A DNA stretch of 64,000 bases from Gemmataceae bacterium (lineage in GTDB: Bacteria > Planctomycetota > Planctomycetia > Gemmatales > Gemmataceae), in contig JAHBXO010000012.1 in NCBI GenBank assembly GCA_019636445.1, positions 62,001-126,000 of the forward strand, given 5' to 3'. This document shows positions 1 through 7,759 of this stretch, one piece after another; the stretch's first letter is position 1, and the number at the start of each line of letters is the position of its first letter. The notes beneath the pieces were generated by a model that had not been told where the DNA came from, did not search any database, and saw nothing but the letters and a program-made list of their open reading frames with translations. The translations under genes and the position numbers were made by a program.

Positions 1-436
1 GGTGTTCCCGTTGCTCGGCCCGCTTGCGTTCGGTGATGTCGCGTGCGATGCCGAAGAAGCCAATCACCGCGCCCGAAGCATCGCGGCACGGCGCCAGGCG
101 GTCTTCGAGCCAGATATACTCGCCGGTGCGCCCATGGCGGAACCGATAGACGCGCGTCAGGTTCGGCCCGCCGGCGGCCAGTCGCTCCGTCGCCGCCACG
201 ACCTTCGGCCAGTCGTCCGGATGCACGGCACTGGACCAAAGTTTGGAGTTCGTGCGAAACTCCTCGGGTCGATGGCCCAGAATCTCCGACGATTGATCGC
301 TGACAAACGTGGTCGGCGCGAGAAGGGGATCTTCGGCGAACCGGACCGACCAGACGACATCCTGCACGTTCTCGATCAACTCGCGAAACCGTTCCTCGCT
401 GGCGCGAAGTTCGTTGTCCGCATCCGGATTGGTCAT
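1..436 (-). CDS. PAS-domain sensory protein, N-terminal part (runs off the window)
   Basis: This reading frame is open from the ATG at 436 to the window edge, giving about 145 residues. They read as one PAS domain. An early ERFRELIENVQDVVW segment is followed by a block with HPDD, by TGEYIWLEDR, and by a PAC-like end with GFFGIARDITERKRAE. That ending is typical of PAS-PAC sensors, where PAS domains sit in front of a histidine kinase, GGDEF or further PAS modules. The output domain lies outside the window, so the effector cannot be named. No transmembrane segment precedes the PAS domain, which suggests a cytosolic input. The Shine-Dalgarno match before the ATG is weak, so the start is less sure than the domain. 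Confidence 0.75.
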   Translation of the reverse strand, partial: MTNPDADNELRASEERFRELIENVQDVVWSVRFAEDPLLAPTTFVSDQSSEILGHRPEEFRTNSKLWSSAVHPDDWPKVVAATERLAAGGPNLTRVYRFRHGRTGEYIWLEDRLAPCRDASGAVIGFFGIARDITERKRAEQREH

Positions 437-481
437 GGCTGTCGCACCAGGAGGGCCGAGGTCCACTGACGCCACGAGTCG

Positions 482-1750
482 TCACTTCGCGCCGAGGCAA
501 TAAAGAAACCGGTTCGAGCGGATGAAGATGCGATCGCCCGCGATGGCCGGGCTGGAGTTGAACGCGCTGCGGTCCCCGAAATCGTTGAGCGCCAGTAACT
601 CGAACTTGGGCTTCGCGGCCACGACCGCCACGCGGCCGTTGCGTGAGAGGTAATAGATCTTGCCGTCCGCCAGGACCGGCGACGCGTAGACTTCGCCGAT
701 GCGGGGAATTCGTTCTTCATAAACGATCTCGCCCGACTTGGCGTCCGCGCAGTACGCGGTTTCGTTCTTGTCGTTCATCCAGTACAAGTGGCCGTCATGG
801 AGGAGAAGGGACGAGACGTTGGAACCTTTCTTACCGGTCCAGAGTCGGCGATCCGCCGTGACATCGCCGGTACCGCCGCCGCGGACGGCGAGCGCCCCGC
901 CGGACCGGCCGCCGATGCAGTAAACAACGCCATCTTTCGCCACCATCCCCGGCACCATGTACCAGTCGATTCCCGTGTCGCAGGTCCAACGGATGGTCCC
1001 CTTGGCGGGGTCGATACCGAGGACCTTGCGGAGCATCGCCACGACGATCTCGGTTTTTCCGTCGATCGTCTGCACGATCGGCGTATTCCACGATTCACGG
1101 ATGCCCGGGATTCGCCAAACTTCCTTTCCCGTCTTGCGATCAAGCGCGACGATTTGGTCACTTTCGACGCTGGCGTTGATCACGACGAGATCGCCAACCA
1201 ACACGGGCGAAATGGCACTGCCCCAGTCATGGAGTTTGGAACCGACGTCCGCGGTCCAGAGATGATCGCCGGCGTGCGAGAACGCATGCACACCGGACTT
1301 GCCGAAAAAGGCATAGAGTCGATCGGCGTCGATGGCGGGCGTACTGGAAGCATAACCGTGCTCGTCTCGGATTTTGGGTTGCTCGGGGAGTTTCGGGGCC
1401 ACATTCTTCGTCCAGCGAATCTCGCCGGTCGCACGGTCCAAGCAATGAACGTGGAGCCGGAGCCGGTCCTGTTCGCCGCGATCCTGGCCGGGCACGTTAT
1501 AGCCGCTGTAGCTGGTCAGAAAGATTTTGTCGCCGTGGATCACGGGGCTGGACGTCCCAGCACCGGGCAGTGCCATTTTCCAGACGAGGTTTTCCGTCGC
1601 GCTCCATTTGACGGGAAGGTTTTTGGCGGTGCCGACGCCGAATCCGTTCGGTCCGCGAAACCCCGGCCATTCCAAGCCGGGCTGCGCCGCGACGGAACCG
1701 AGGCTCAAGCCGATTCCAACCAGACTCCAAAGCGATGTACGCAACGACAT
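482..1750 (-). CDS. Secreted PQQ-binding-like beta-propeller repeat protein
   Basis: The protein has 422 residues, with an N-terminal signal peptide (hydrophobic SLVGIGLSLGSVAA, likely cut near residue 22). The mature chain opens with WPGFRGPNGFGVG. It then shows repeated propeller blades with signatures such as HCLDRATGEIRWTKNV, ALDRKTGKEVWRI and GIDPAKGTIRW, the pattern of PQQ-like or BamB-type eight-bladed propellers. Large families of these occur in planctomycetes. No quinoprotein dehydrogenase catalytic residues can be identified, so a binding or scaffold role in the periplasm is more likely than an enzyme; the ligand is unknown. A GGGGA-type ribosome-binding site precedes the ATG. An imperfect hairpin at 1754-1789 separates it from the upstream gene, which suggests its own transcription. 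Confidence 0.85.
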   Translation of the reverse strand: MSLRTSLWSLVGIGLSLGSVAAQPGLEWPGFRGPNGFGVGTAKNLPVKWSATENLVWKMALPGAGTSSPVIHGDKIFLTSYSGYNVPGQDRGEQDRLRLHVHCLDRATGEIRWTKNVAPKLPEQPKIRDEHGYASSTPAIDADRLYAFFGKSGVHAFSHAGDHLWTADVGSKLHDWGSAISPVLVGDLVVINASVESDQIVALDRKTGKEVWRIPGIRESWNTPIVQTIDGKTEIVVAMLRKVLGIDPAKGTIRWTCDTGIDWYMVPGMVAKDGVVYCIGGRSGGALAVRGGGTGDVTADRRLWTGKKGSNVSSLLLHDGHLYWMNDKNETAYCADAKSGEIVYEERIPRIGEVYASPVLADGKIYYLSRNGRVAVVAAKPKFELLALNDFGDRSAFNSSPAIAGDRIFIRSNRFLYCLGAK

Positions 1751-1753
1751 GGG

Positions 1754-1789
1754 AATCCCCGGTAACGAGTGGTCTCGCTACCGAGGATT
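1754..1789 (-). terminator. Imperfect hairpin between the CpsD-like gene and the propeller gene
   Basis: A 16-base arm at 1754-1769 pairs with 1774-1789 with two mismatches, around a four-base loop. It lies about 60 bases after the stop of the minus-strand CpsD-like gene and directly before the next minus-strand start. This suggests a transcription end or an mRNA stabilising stem. No T-tract follows, so factor-independent termination is not assured. Confidence 0.4.
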
Positions 1790-1850
1790 TCAAACGATCG
1801 CCGAGGAAAAGGAAACAGCAAAAACCCGAAATGTCTCTGCGAGGGCAAAA

Positions 1851-2759
1851 TCAGATGCTGGTGCTGATAAACCCTCGGAGCAGGCCGCCATGTCGCGCGA
1901 CCTGGCTACGGAGGTTGTTGAATACGGGTCGATCCATTTCGGTCTGACGGGTCACGAGGTAAACGCCGTCGAAGGCCGGACTGGTCGCATCGCGGTGGGG
2001 CCGTTCGCCCCAGACGCCGCCATCGACGAGGACCCAGTCGAACCACTGTCGCAACTGGCCGATCAACTTCGGGAAATCGGTGGCCATGAGCGGGAATGTG
2101 TCGGCGGAGGGTTTGCCCGCCCCGAGAACTTGAAGTTTCGCGACCGGGGTCGGTTGGAGTACCCACGCGGCCGGCATCGTTTGTCCGAGGACTTCGCTCA
2201 GACCGGGTACATCCGACAGGCCCATGGCTCGGGCGGCGGAGGGTCGGTCGAAGTCCGCATCCACCACCAAAACCCGCGTGTGCGGCTCGCGGGCCAGCGT
2301 AATGGCGAGATTCAACAGCACGGTTGTCGTGCCGTTGTCGCTCGCCGCCGCCGTAAACAGGATCGCCTTCGACGCCCCGTCGCAGGCCGTCTGCCGCCGG
2401 AGTTCGTCGCGGAGTTTCCGGTATTCCTCGCTCGAAGCGTGATCGGGATGATGAAACGCAACCAGCGCGGGATGCACCGCCGGCACGGCCTCCACCGCGG
2501 GCTTCGGCGCGATCCCGTGCATCCGGGCCGCCACGTATCGCGGCTCGTCAACCGGTTCCGGCTTCGGCGCTTCGGCCGTGACGGGAGTCGGCGGCGCGAT
2601 CCGCGAGGGCAGCTTCGGCAATCCGTGAAAGACCGGCTGCGGACCGCCAACCTCGATGTATGGTGCCGAACCCTCGATGAATGGCCCGTTCTCCACCGCC
2701 GTCGAGCGGCCCGGATAATCCAAGCTACCTTCGGAAATCAAGCGAAACATGCGGCCCAT
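1851..2759 (-). CDS. CpsD/CapB-like (BY-kinase/ParA fold) ATPase with a degenerate P-loop
   Basis: The protein has 302 residues. The first 105 or so are proline-rich and low in complexity. From about residue 110 (EEYRKLRDELR) it follows the bacterial tyrosine kinase and ParA/MinD fold: a segment ending NLAITLA, the Walker A-prime strand VLVVDADFDRP near 163-173, and a Walker B-like DWVLVDGG near 241-248. The P-loop region near 136-149 reads TAAASDNGTTTVLLNLA. The family normally has GEGKT(S/T) here, so the invariant lysine appears to be threonine. No tyrosine cluster is present at the C-terminus. It lies 39 bases downstream of an ExeA-like ATPase gene, as in exopolysaccharide or exosortase loci where a CpsD-type and an ExeA-type ATPase sit together. 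It is probably an inactive or regulatory relative rather than an active kinase. Confidence 0.75.
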   Translation of the reverse strand: MGRMFRLISEGSLDYPGRSTAVENGPFIEGSAPYIEVGGPQPVFHGLPKLPSRIAPPTPVTAEAPKPEPVDEPRYVAARMHGIAPKPAVEAVPAVHPALVAFHHPDHASSEEYRKLRDELRRQTACDGASKAILFTAAASDNGTTTVLLNLAITLAREPHTRVLVVDADFDRPSAARAMGLSDVPGLSEVLGQTMPAAWVLQPTPVAKLQVLGAGKPSADTFPLMATDFPKLIGQLRQWFDWVLVDGGVWGERPHRDATSPAFDGVYLVTRQTEMDRPVFNNLRSQVARHGGLLRGFISTSI

Positions 2760-2798
2760 GATCCGAATTCCTTTCGAGGTCGCGACCGGCTAGCCCAT

Positions 2799-3743
2799 TC
2801 ATGCGGCTCGGCGGTTCCGTGCCTTTACCTTCGGCGACCGACCCGTCGGCGATTCACGACCTTCCGGCGCATCCCCTGTTCCACCGCCATTGGACTTGGC
2901 CGGTTGCGACGACGTTGACGAACTTTCCGGTTCCCCTGCGAGACCGACACCGGCACCGGCCTCCATCACCACTTCCAAATCGACGCAATCCATCCCGTTC
3001 GCCACTGCAAGATCGAACGACGCCGCCGCCAGACGATTCAGCGTTCGAGGAATCCCGCCGGACTGGCTCACGATCCAGTCGATCGCTTCGTCGGTCAGAA
3101 CTTCCTCGGGCCGCCGGGAACAGGCTTCCAGTTGAGCGCGAAGGAATGTTCGGGCGTCGTTGGCCGAGAGGGGCTCGAGAGCCACACGACGATCGATCCG
3201 ACCGGCGATCAAGCGATCTTCCGGCCCCTGGAGTCGGGTCCGCAGTTCCGGCTGGGCAACGAGGACCGTGAACGTCGCCTTGACGCCGCGCGCGTCCCAG
3301 TTGTCCAGCAACCGCAACTCTTCAAGTACGTCGGAGGACAGATGCTGCGCCTCGTCGAGTACGAGGACCGCCCGCTTGGAGTCCGCCAGGGATTTCAAGA
3401 AGAGATCGACCAGCGACAGGCGGAGTTCATGTTCGGGGAGGCCGCGATAGTCGCGACCAAGATCGAAGAGGATCGAGCGATGCAGATCGGTGACCGAGCC
3501 GAATCGGGCCGAGGGCACGTAAACCGGAAGCACATCGCTGCCGAGGGATTCCAGAAACCGAAGCGCGATCAGCGATTTACCGGTCCCCGCGACGCCGTCC
3601 AGCAGCGCGAGACCTGCTCCGCCTTGATACGCGGTTCGAAGCAAACCGATCGCGGATTCGTGCGCCGGCACCGGTACGTAGAGATCGAGCGCCGGCGTAG
3701 CGCGAAACGGTCGCCGTGTCAGTCCCAACCGTTCCCAAGTCAT
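2799..3743 (-). CDS. ExeA-like AAA ATPase (general secretion / XrtA-associated type)
   Basis: The 314-residue product starts MTWERLGLTRRPFRATPAL, typical of ExeA/GspA-like AAA ATPases, which open with a 'Y/FxxxFGLxxxPF' motif. Walker A is GVAGTGKS (50-57) and Walker B is LVLDEAQHL (127-135), with a sensor-like VLVAQPEL and the winged C-terminal QSGGIPRTLNRLA segment. The last 50 residues are Ser/Pro/Lys-rich and probably disordered. The ATG at 3743 was preferred over upstream codons because GGGAAAGGT lies just ahead and homology begins there. With the CpsD-like gene downstream it may drive secretion or assembly of a polymer, but no glycosyltransferase, polymerase or exosortase gene is in view. 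Confidence 0.85.
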   Translation of the reverse strand: MTWERLGLTRRPFRATPALDLYVPVPAHESAIGLLRTAYQGGAGLALLDGVAGTGKSLIALRFLESLGSDVLPVYVPSARFGSVTDLHRSILFDLGRDYRGLPEHELRLSLVDLFLKSLADSKRAVLVLDEAQHLSSDVLEELRLLDNWDARGVKATFTVLVAQPELRTRLQGPEDRLIAGRIDRRVALEPLSANDARTFLRAQLEACSRRPEEVLTDEAIDWIVSQSGGIPRTLNRLAAASFDLAVANGMDCVDLEVVMEAGAGVGLAGEPESSSTSSQPAKSNGGGTGDAPEGRESPTGRSPKVKARNRRAA

Positions 3744-3896
3744 GGCCGACCTTTCCCGCCGTGGCGCGGCGATCCCCCGAACGGTATCGTCCTCACGGCC
3801 AGCACAACTTGAAGCCGAGGAACGGATGCCCGAACTTTGTCTCGATATTTGACTCAATTTCCCGACAGAAATTGCCGAATGGCATCGGATTTTGAC

Positions 3897-3926
3897 TTGC
3901 GAACCGACTGATCGCTCCGTTATATG
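3897..3926 (+). promoter_or_regulatory. Possible sigma-70 type promoter for the TPR gene at 3980
   Basis: TTGCGA (3897-3902) and TATATG (3921-3926) are 18 bases apart, and the start codon lies about 54 bases downstream. An AGGGAGA ribosome-binding site is at 3966-3972. The region between the divergent genes (3744-3979) is visibly AT-richer. This is assigned on motif and position only. Confidence 0.35.
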
Positions 3927-3979
3927 AAACACTCGCCGGTCAACGTTCGGCACCTTGGAATCGTCAGGGAGACGGCAAG

Positions 3980-4720
3980 ATGAGCAGGATGCTCAACCTG
4001 TCCTGGATGGCGTGGTCGCGCGCTCGCGTCGCCGCGGTGATTGATCCCGCGACCGCACGGCGGCAACTGGAGCAAATCCTGGCCATGGCGGACCTTCCCG
4101 AAGGCCAACTCGCCGACGCGCATCGGACGCTGGCGGGATTGCACCTTCGCTCGGCTCGATATCCCGAGGCACGCCGCCACTTTGCGGCCGCGATTCGCCT
4201 CGACCCAACCGCAACCGCCTGTCGTCGACTGGCACAGGCGTGGGAAGACGATCCGTACGGCGATGACCGCCGCGCCGCCGGTGCGTACCGGCGTGCCACC
4301 CGGCTCGATCCGAGCGATGCGATCGCCTGGGCCGCACTCGGTCGCGCCGCCGTCCGTTGCGGACTCGACCGAGTGGCCAACCGAGCCTTGCGCCGTGCCG
4401 TGCGGCTCGCGCCGGCGAACGCCGAAGTACTGGCCATCGTGATCGACGGGCTCCGCGAGTCCGGCCGGCTGGCGACCGCACAACGCATCCTGTCTCAGGC
4501 ACGGTTTCGCGACCCGCAATCGACCGCCATCCGCGATCTCATCAACCGCGTTCGCTACGAAATGGTTCGGACGCGGTACAACACTTGCGCGATCGAGAAC
4601 TCGACCAGTACGAATTTGCTGCCGTTCGTGCGCATCGTGGGAAGCGACGGCGAACGCCGTGTGATCCGACGGGACAACGCCTCCCGTCCCGCGCCGGTTT
4701 CGCTTCGTCTGCGTGGTTGA
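3980..4720 (+). CDS. TPR-repeat protein
   Basis: The protein has 246 residues and no clear signal peptide. Helical pairs with TPR spacing run from about residue 25 to 175, for example AHRTLAGLHLRSARYPEARRHFAAAIRLDP, then AAGAYRRATRLDPSDAIAWAALGRAA and ALRRAVRLAPANAEVLAIVID. TPR domains are protein-protein scaffolds, and the partner is not evident here. The C-terminal 60 residues are basic and unlike TPR. The start has a good ribosome-binding site (AGGGAGA at 3966-3972). The gene converges on another TPR gene; only six bases separate the two stops. Confidence 0.75.
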   Translation: MSRMLNLSWMAWSRARVAAVIDPATARRQLEQILAMADLPEGQLADAHRTLAGLHLRSARYPEARRHFAAAIRLDPTATACRRLAQAWEDDPYGDDRRAAGAYRRATRLDPSDAIAWAALGRAAVRCGLDRVANRALRRAVRLAPANAEVLAIVIDGLRESGRLATAQRILSQARFRDPQSTAIRDLINRVRYEMVRTRYNTCAIENSTSTNLLPFVRIVGSDGERRVIRRDNASRPAPVSLRLRG

Positions 4721-4726
4721 GCGGAA

Positions 4727-5143
4727 TCAACTCGCGATTCCGCCGTAGTCCCGAAGGAGTTCGAGAAACTTCGGATCCTTCTGAATCGAGGCCAGGTCGG
4801 AATCGCGGACCATGTATCGGAAATCCCGGTACCCCAGTTCGACTGCGCGGCGCAGCGTCATTAGCGCCAGTTCGCGTTGGCGGAGCACGGCGTACCGACA
4901 CGCCAGATTGTAGTGTGCCGTCGCATCTCGGGGTCTTGTCGCGACGAGTCGCTGATCGACCTTCAGCCCTTCGCGGATCCGTCCTTTGAGCGTGAGGTTG
5001 CTGGCTTGCGCCCGCAGCACCTCGACGTAATCCGGTACTTGGGCGAGTACTCGGTCGAAGAATTCGACTTCGAAATCGACTTGAGGCCGTTCCGCGAGGG
5101 CCGTGATCGCTGAGCCTACCGGTTGAGCGTTGAATAGCGGCAT
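4727..5143 (-). CDS. Small TPR-containing protein
   Basis: The 138-residue protein starts MPLFNAQPVGSAI. It has TPR-like helices such as FFDRVLAQVPDYVEVLRAQASNL and ATAHYNLACRYAVLRQRELAL. It ends with the segment KDPKFLELLRDYGGI, which is common in TPR proteins that close with 'D.DL..L..DPRF..LL'. The frame stays open upstream through the acidic-repeat region in another register, but the ATG at 5143 has GGAGA seven bases ahead and marks the real start. The function is unknown. A regulatory or scaffold role is inferred from the fold only. Confidence 0.75.
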   Translation of the reverse strand: MPLFNAQPVGSAITALAERPQVDFEVEFFDRVLAQVPDYVEVLRAQASNLTLKGRIREGLKVDQRLVATRPRDATAHYNLACRYAVLRQRELALMTLRRAVELGYRDFRYMVRDSDLASIQKDPKFLELLRDYGGIAS

Positions 5144-5279
5144 GGTCGATCTCCGGCGAACCGTCGGACGGTGGATCGATTTCTTTTGAGTATACCTGAG
5201 CGGTTTGCGCTTCCGCAACGGTCGACGATCAGGAAATGACGCCGCCCGGAGACAGGCTCCGGGCGGGTTCGAGTCTCGG

Positions 5280-5606
5280 TCAATCCTCTTCGTCTTCGAA
5301 GTCCTCTTCCTCCTCGTCGTCGTCATCGTCGTCGTCGTCATCGAGGTCGTCATCGAAGTCGTCGTCCAGATCGTCGAACTCTTCGTCGTCCAGATCGTCG
5401 TCGTCCTCGAGGTCGTCGTCGAAGTCGTCGTCGAGTTCGTCGTCGAAGTCGTCGTCTTCTTCCTCGTCATCATCTTCGAGGTCGTCATCGTCGTCTTCGA
5501 GTTCGTCTTCGTCGTCGGTCGCCATGCGGACGGATCCCGCAAGGCGATCCAGCCAATCGCGTTCCTCTTGGGGCCGGATCGGCACTGCCGGCAGTTTCAC
5601 GGCCAT
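5280..5606 (-). CDS. Asp/Glu-rich acidic protein
   Basis: The 108-residue protein has an ordinary 30-residue head (MAVKLPAVPIRPQEERDWLDRLAG). After that almost every residue from about 38 to the end is Asp or Glu, broken by Leu or Phe at near-regular spacing (LEDD, DFDD, EEFDDLDDD). The DNA is a degenerate GTC/GAC repeat. The ATG at 5606 is chosen because GGAGGA stands seven bases before it; an earlier ATG at 5690 lacks this. Such a chain should be disordered and strongly negative, so it could bind divalent cations or a basic partner. No family name is given with confidence. Confidence 0.65.
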   Translation of the reverse strand: MAVKLPAVPIRPQEERDWLDRLAGSVRMATDDEDELEDDDDDLEDDDEEEDDDFDDELDDDFDDDLEDDDDLDDEEFDDLDDDFDDDLDDDDDDDDDEEEEDFEDEED

Positions 5607-5925
5607 CGTTCGAATCCTCCGGTTCGGTGGTGACAGCGGATGCCGTACAATCCGGTGTCCGCTCGTCGAAACTCCCTGAAACAGCGGCATTCGCCGCAGT
5701 CATTCGGTATCGGATGGGATCGGCCGTTCACGTTCGGCGACCGTCCATACGTTGGGTGTCTTTCAAGTAGACGCTTCTTTAGCGACCGGCCCCGACCTGT
5801 CAAGCGCACGAAGCGGTTTTTCCGACATCCTTCGCGGTTCCTGTTCGGCCCGGACCGCGAAGGTCGATAATGTATGCAAAAGTCACGATTTCTGAGACAA
5901 AGTCATCGATTGACGGAGGACCACC
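5607..5925. other. Intergenic region with one perfect hairpin, no gene seen
   Basis: This 319-base divergent region contains no supported coding frame. A perfect 10-base inverted repeat lies at 5829-5838 and 5854-5863 with a 15-base loop. A purine-rich ribosome-binding site (GACGGAGGA, 5912-5920) belongs to the next gene. Promoters for both flanking genes must lie here but no clear consensus was found. Confidence 0.5.
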
Positions 5926-6723
5926 GTGGAGGAACTTGCGGGCCGGCCGGAAGAGCCACCCGATTATTTTTTCGTGGGGAACTCCGGGCCTCGGCTGCCG
6001 GACGGCGGGCCGATCTACCGCGAATCACCGGCCGATCCGGCCAATCTTCCGCCCGGTGCGATCGCGGAACCGTGGAACACGGCCACGGCGCTGCTCTTCG
6101 TGGTCCTCGCCCTGGCATGGTTGATCCGATTGCGCGGACACTACGCCCGGCATCCGTTCACGCTCGCTTGCCTCCCGATTTTACTCGCCGGCGGAATCGG
6201 CGGGACGCTCTACCACATGCACCGATCCCGCTATGCCTATTTCCTTCTCGACGTGATCCCGATCAATCTCCTCGGCCTCGCCGGCGCCATCTACCTCGCC
6301 GCGCGCCTGGCCCGACAGAGCGGCTGGCTCAAAGTCGGCCTCGCCGCCGCCGGTGCCGTTGGCGCGTACCTCCTCTTCAACGGCGTTCTGTTCCGCGGGT
6401 TGCTTGGCGCTCTCGGCGGCAACCGGCACATGATCGTGAATATCTCCTACGCATCCCTCGCCGCCGTCTTGCTGATCCCGCTCGGGGCGGTCCTCCTCCG
6501 TACGCGATTCCGGCACGGCAACCTCGTCCTCGCCGCGCTCGCCAGCTTCGCCATCGCCTGGTTCCTGCGCCTTGCCGACGGCCTCCCCGGATCGCTCCCG
6601 ATGGGCACCCACTGGCTCTGGCACACCTTCGGCGTCTTGACGACCCTCGCCCTGCTGGAGTATTTCCAACGCATCGAGGTCGAAACTCTCGAACCGGACC
6701 CTACAGTAATCCGATCCGATTAG
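5926..6723 (+). CDS. Ceramidase-like (CREST superfamily) multi-pass membrane protein
   Basis: The 265-residue protein has about seven hydrophobic segments. It carries marks of the alkaline ceramidase/CREST superfamily: AEPWNTATALLF before helix one (the family has an E..N..S/N pattern there), GGTLYHMHRSRYAYFLLD (a Ser/Thr-x-x-x-H plus an Asp), and MGTHWLWHTFG near residue 230 supplying the HxxxH pair. In that family the three His, Asp and Ser/Thr bind zinc and hydrolyse amide bonds in the membrane. The substrate here is unknown. The GTG start at 5926 follows a strong GGAGGA site. The gene ends 12 bases before cysK and may be co-transcribed with it. Confidence 0.7.
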   Translation: MEELAGRPEEPPDYFFVGNSGPRLPDGGPIYRESPADPANLPPGAIAEPWNTATALLFVVLALAWLIRLRGHYARHPFTLACLPILLAGGIGGTLYHMHRSRYAYFLLDVIPINLLGLAGAIYLAARLARQSGWLKVGLAAAGAVGAYLLFNGVLFRGLLGALGGNRHMIVNISYASLAAVLLIPLGAVLLRTRFRHGNLVLAALASFAIAWFLRLADGLPGSLPMGTHWLWHTFGVLTTLALLEYFQRIEVETLEPDPTVIRSD

Positions 6724-6735
6724 AAGGAGTCTCCC

Positions 6736-7755
6736 ATGCTTCCGACGGCCGACATCCGACCCAAGGTCTACGACAGCATCACCGACACCGTCGGCGGCAC
6801 GCCCCTCGTCAAAATCCACCGCATCACGGACGGCGCGAAGGGGATCGTGCTCGGCAAGCTCGAGAACTTCAACCCGCTCTGGTCGGTCAAGGACCGCATC
6901 GGCGTGGCGATGATCGAGGACGCCGAGCAGAAGGGGAAGATTACGAAGGACACGGTCATCATCGAACCGACGAGCGGCAACACCGGCGTCGGTTTGGCGT
7001 TCACCTGCGCCGCGCGGGGCTACAAGCTCGTGGTCACCATGCCGGAGAGCATGTCGATGGAGCGCCGCCGGCTGTTGAAGGCGTTCGGCGCCGAACTCCA
7101 TCTCACCCCCGCCGACAAGGGAATGAACGGCGCGGTCGCCCGGGCCGAAGATCTCGCCCGCGAACTCGGCGGCGAACCGAAGGCGTTCATCCCCCAGCAG
7201 TTCAAGAACCCCGCCAACCCCGCCGTCCACCGCCGCACCACCGCCGAGGAGATCTGGACCGCGACCGGCGGCAAGTTCGATATCTTCGTCTCCGGCGTCG
7301 GCACCGGCGGCACGATCACCGGTTGCAGCGAGATCTTCAAGGACCGCAACCCCGCCATCCGAATCGTCGCCGTCGAACCGGTCGTCAGCAACGTGCTCAC
7401 GCAGCACATCGTCAACGGCGTCCCCGTGGAGAAGGTGACACCGGCCCGCCACAAGATCCAGGGGATCGGCGCGGGCTTCGTTCCGGGCATCGTGCAGGAT
7501 GGGCTGAAGCGCGCCGAAGAACGAGGCCGGAAGTTGATCGATGAAATCGTTCAGGTCACCGACGACGAATCGTTCGAGGTCGCGCGGCGGATGGCGAAGG
7601 AAGAGGGGATGCTCTGCGGCATCTCGTGCGGCGCGGCCATGAGCGCCGCGATCAAACTCGCCGGCCGACCGGAAAACGCCGGCAAGACAATCGTCGTCAT
7701 TCTGCCCGACCTGGGCGAACGCTATCTGAGCACCGCGCTTTATCCCGAGGCGTAA
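6736..7755 (+). CDS. cysK: Cysteine synthase A (O-acetylserine sulfhydrylase)
   Basis: The 339-residue PLP enzyme makes L-cysteine from O-acetylserine and sulfide in the cytosol. The PLP lysine sits in SVKDR (K52). The substrate loop is EPTSGNTG and the phosphate-binding loop is [10 protein letters not shown]. The family C-terminus SCGAAMSAA and the end [13 protein letters not shown] are also present. Length fits CysK, with no CBS or C-terminal regulatory domain, so cystathionine beta-synthase is less likely. AGAAGGAG precedes the ATG. It is the second gene of a possible two-gene unit with the ceramidase-like gene. Confidence 0.93.
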   Translation: MLPTADIRPKVYDSITDTVGGTPLVKIHRITDGAKGIVLGKLENFNPLWSVKDRIGVAMIEDAEQKGKITKDTVIIEPTSGNTGVGLAFTCAARGYKLVVTMPESMSMERRRLLKAFGAELHLTPADKGMNGAVARAEDLARELGGEPKAFIPQQFKNPANPAVHRRTTAEEIWTATGGKFDIFVSGVGTGGTITGCSEIFKDRNPAIRIVAVEPVVSNVLTQHIVNGVPVEKVTPARHKIQGIGAGFVPGIVQDGLKRAEERGRKLIDEIVQVTDDESFEVARRMAKEEGMLCGISCGAAMSAAIKLAGRPENAGKTIVVILPDLGERYLSTALYPEA

Positions 7756-7759
7756 GCGA

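Noticed and set aside
5205-5679. Ser-rich or Val-rich proteins on the plus strand opposite the acidic protein
   Set aside because: They are translations of the GTC repeat in other frames, without a start signal or a sensible N-terminus. The minus frame has GGAGGA and an ordinary head.
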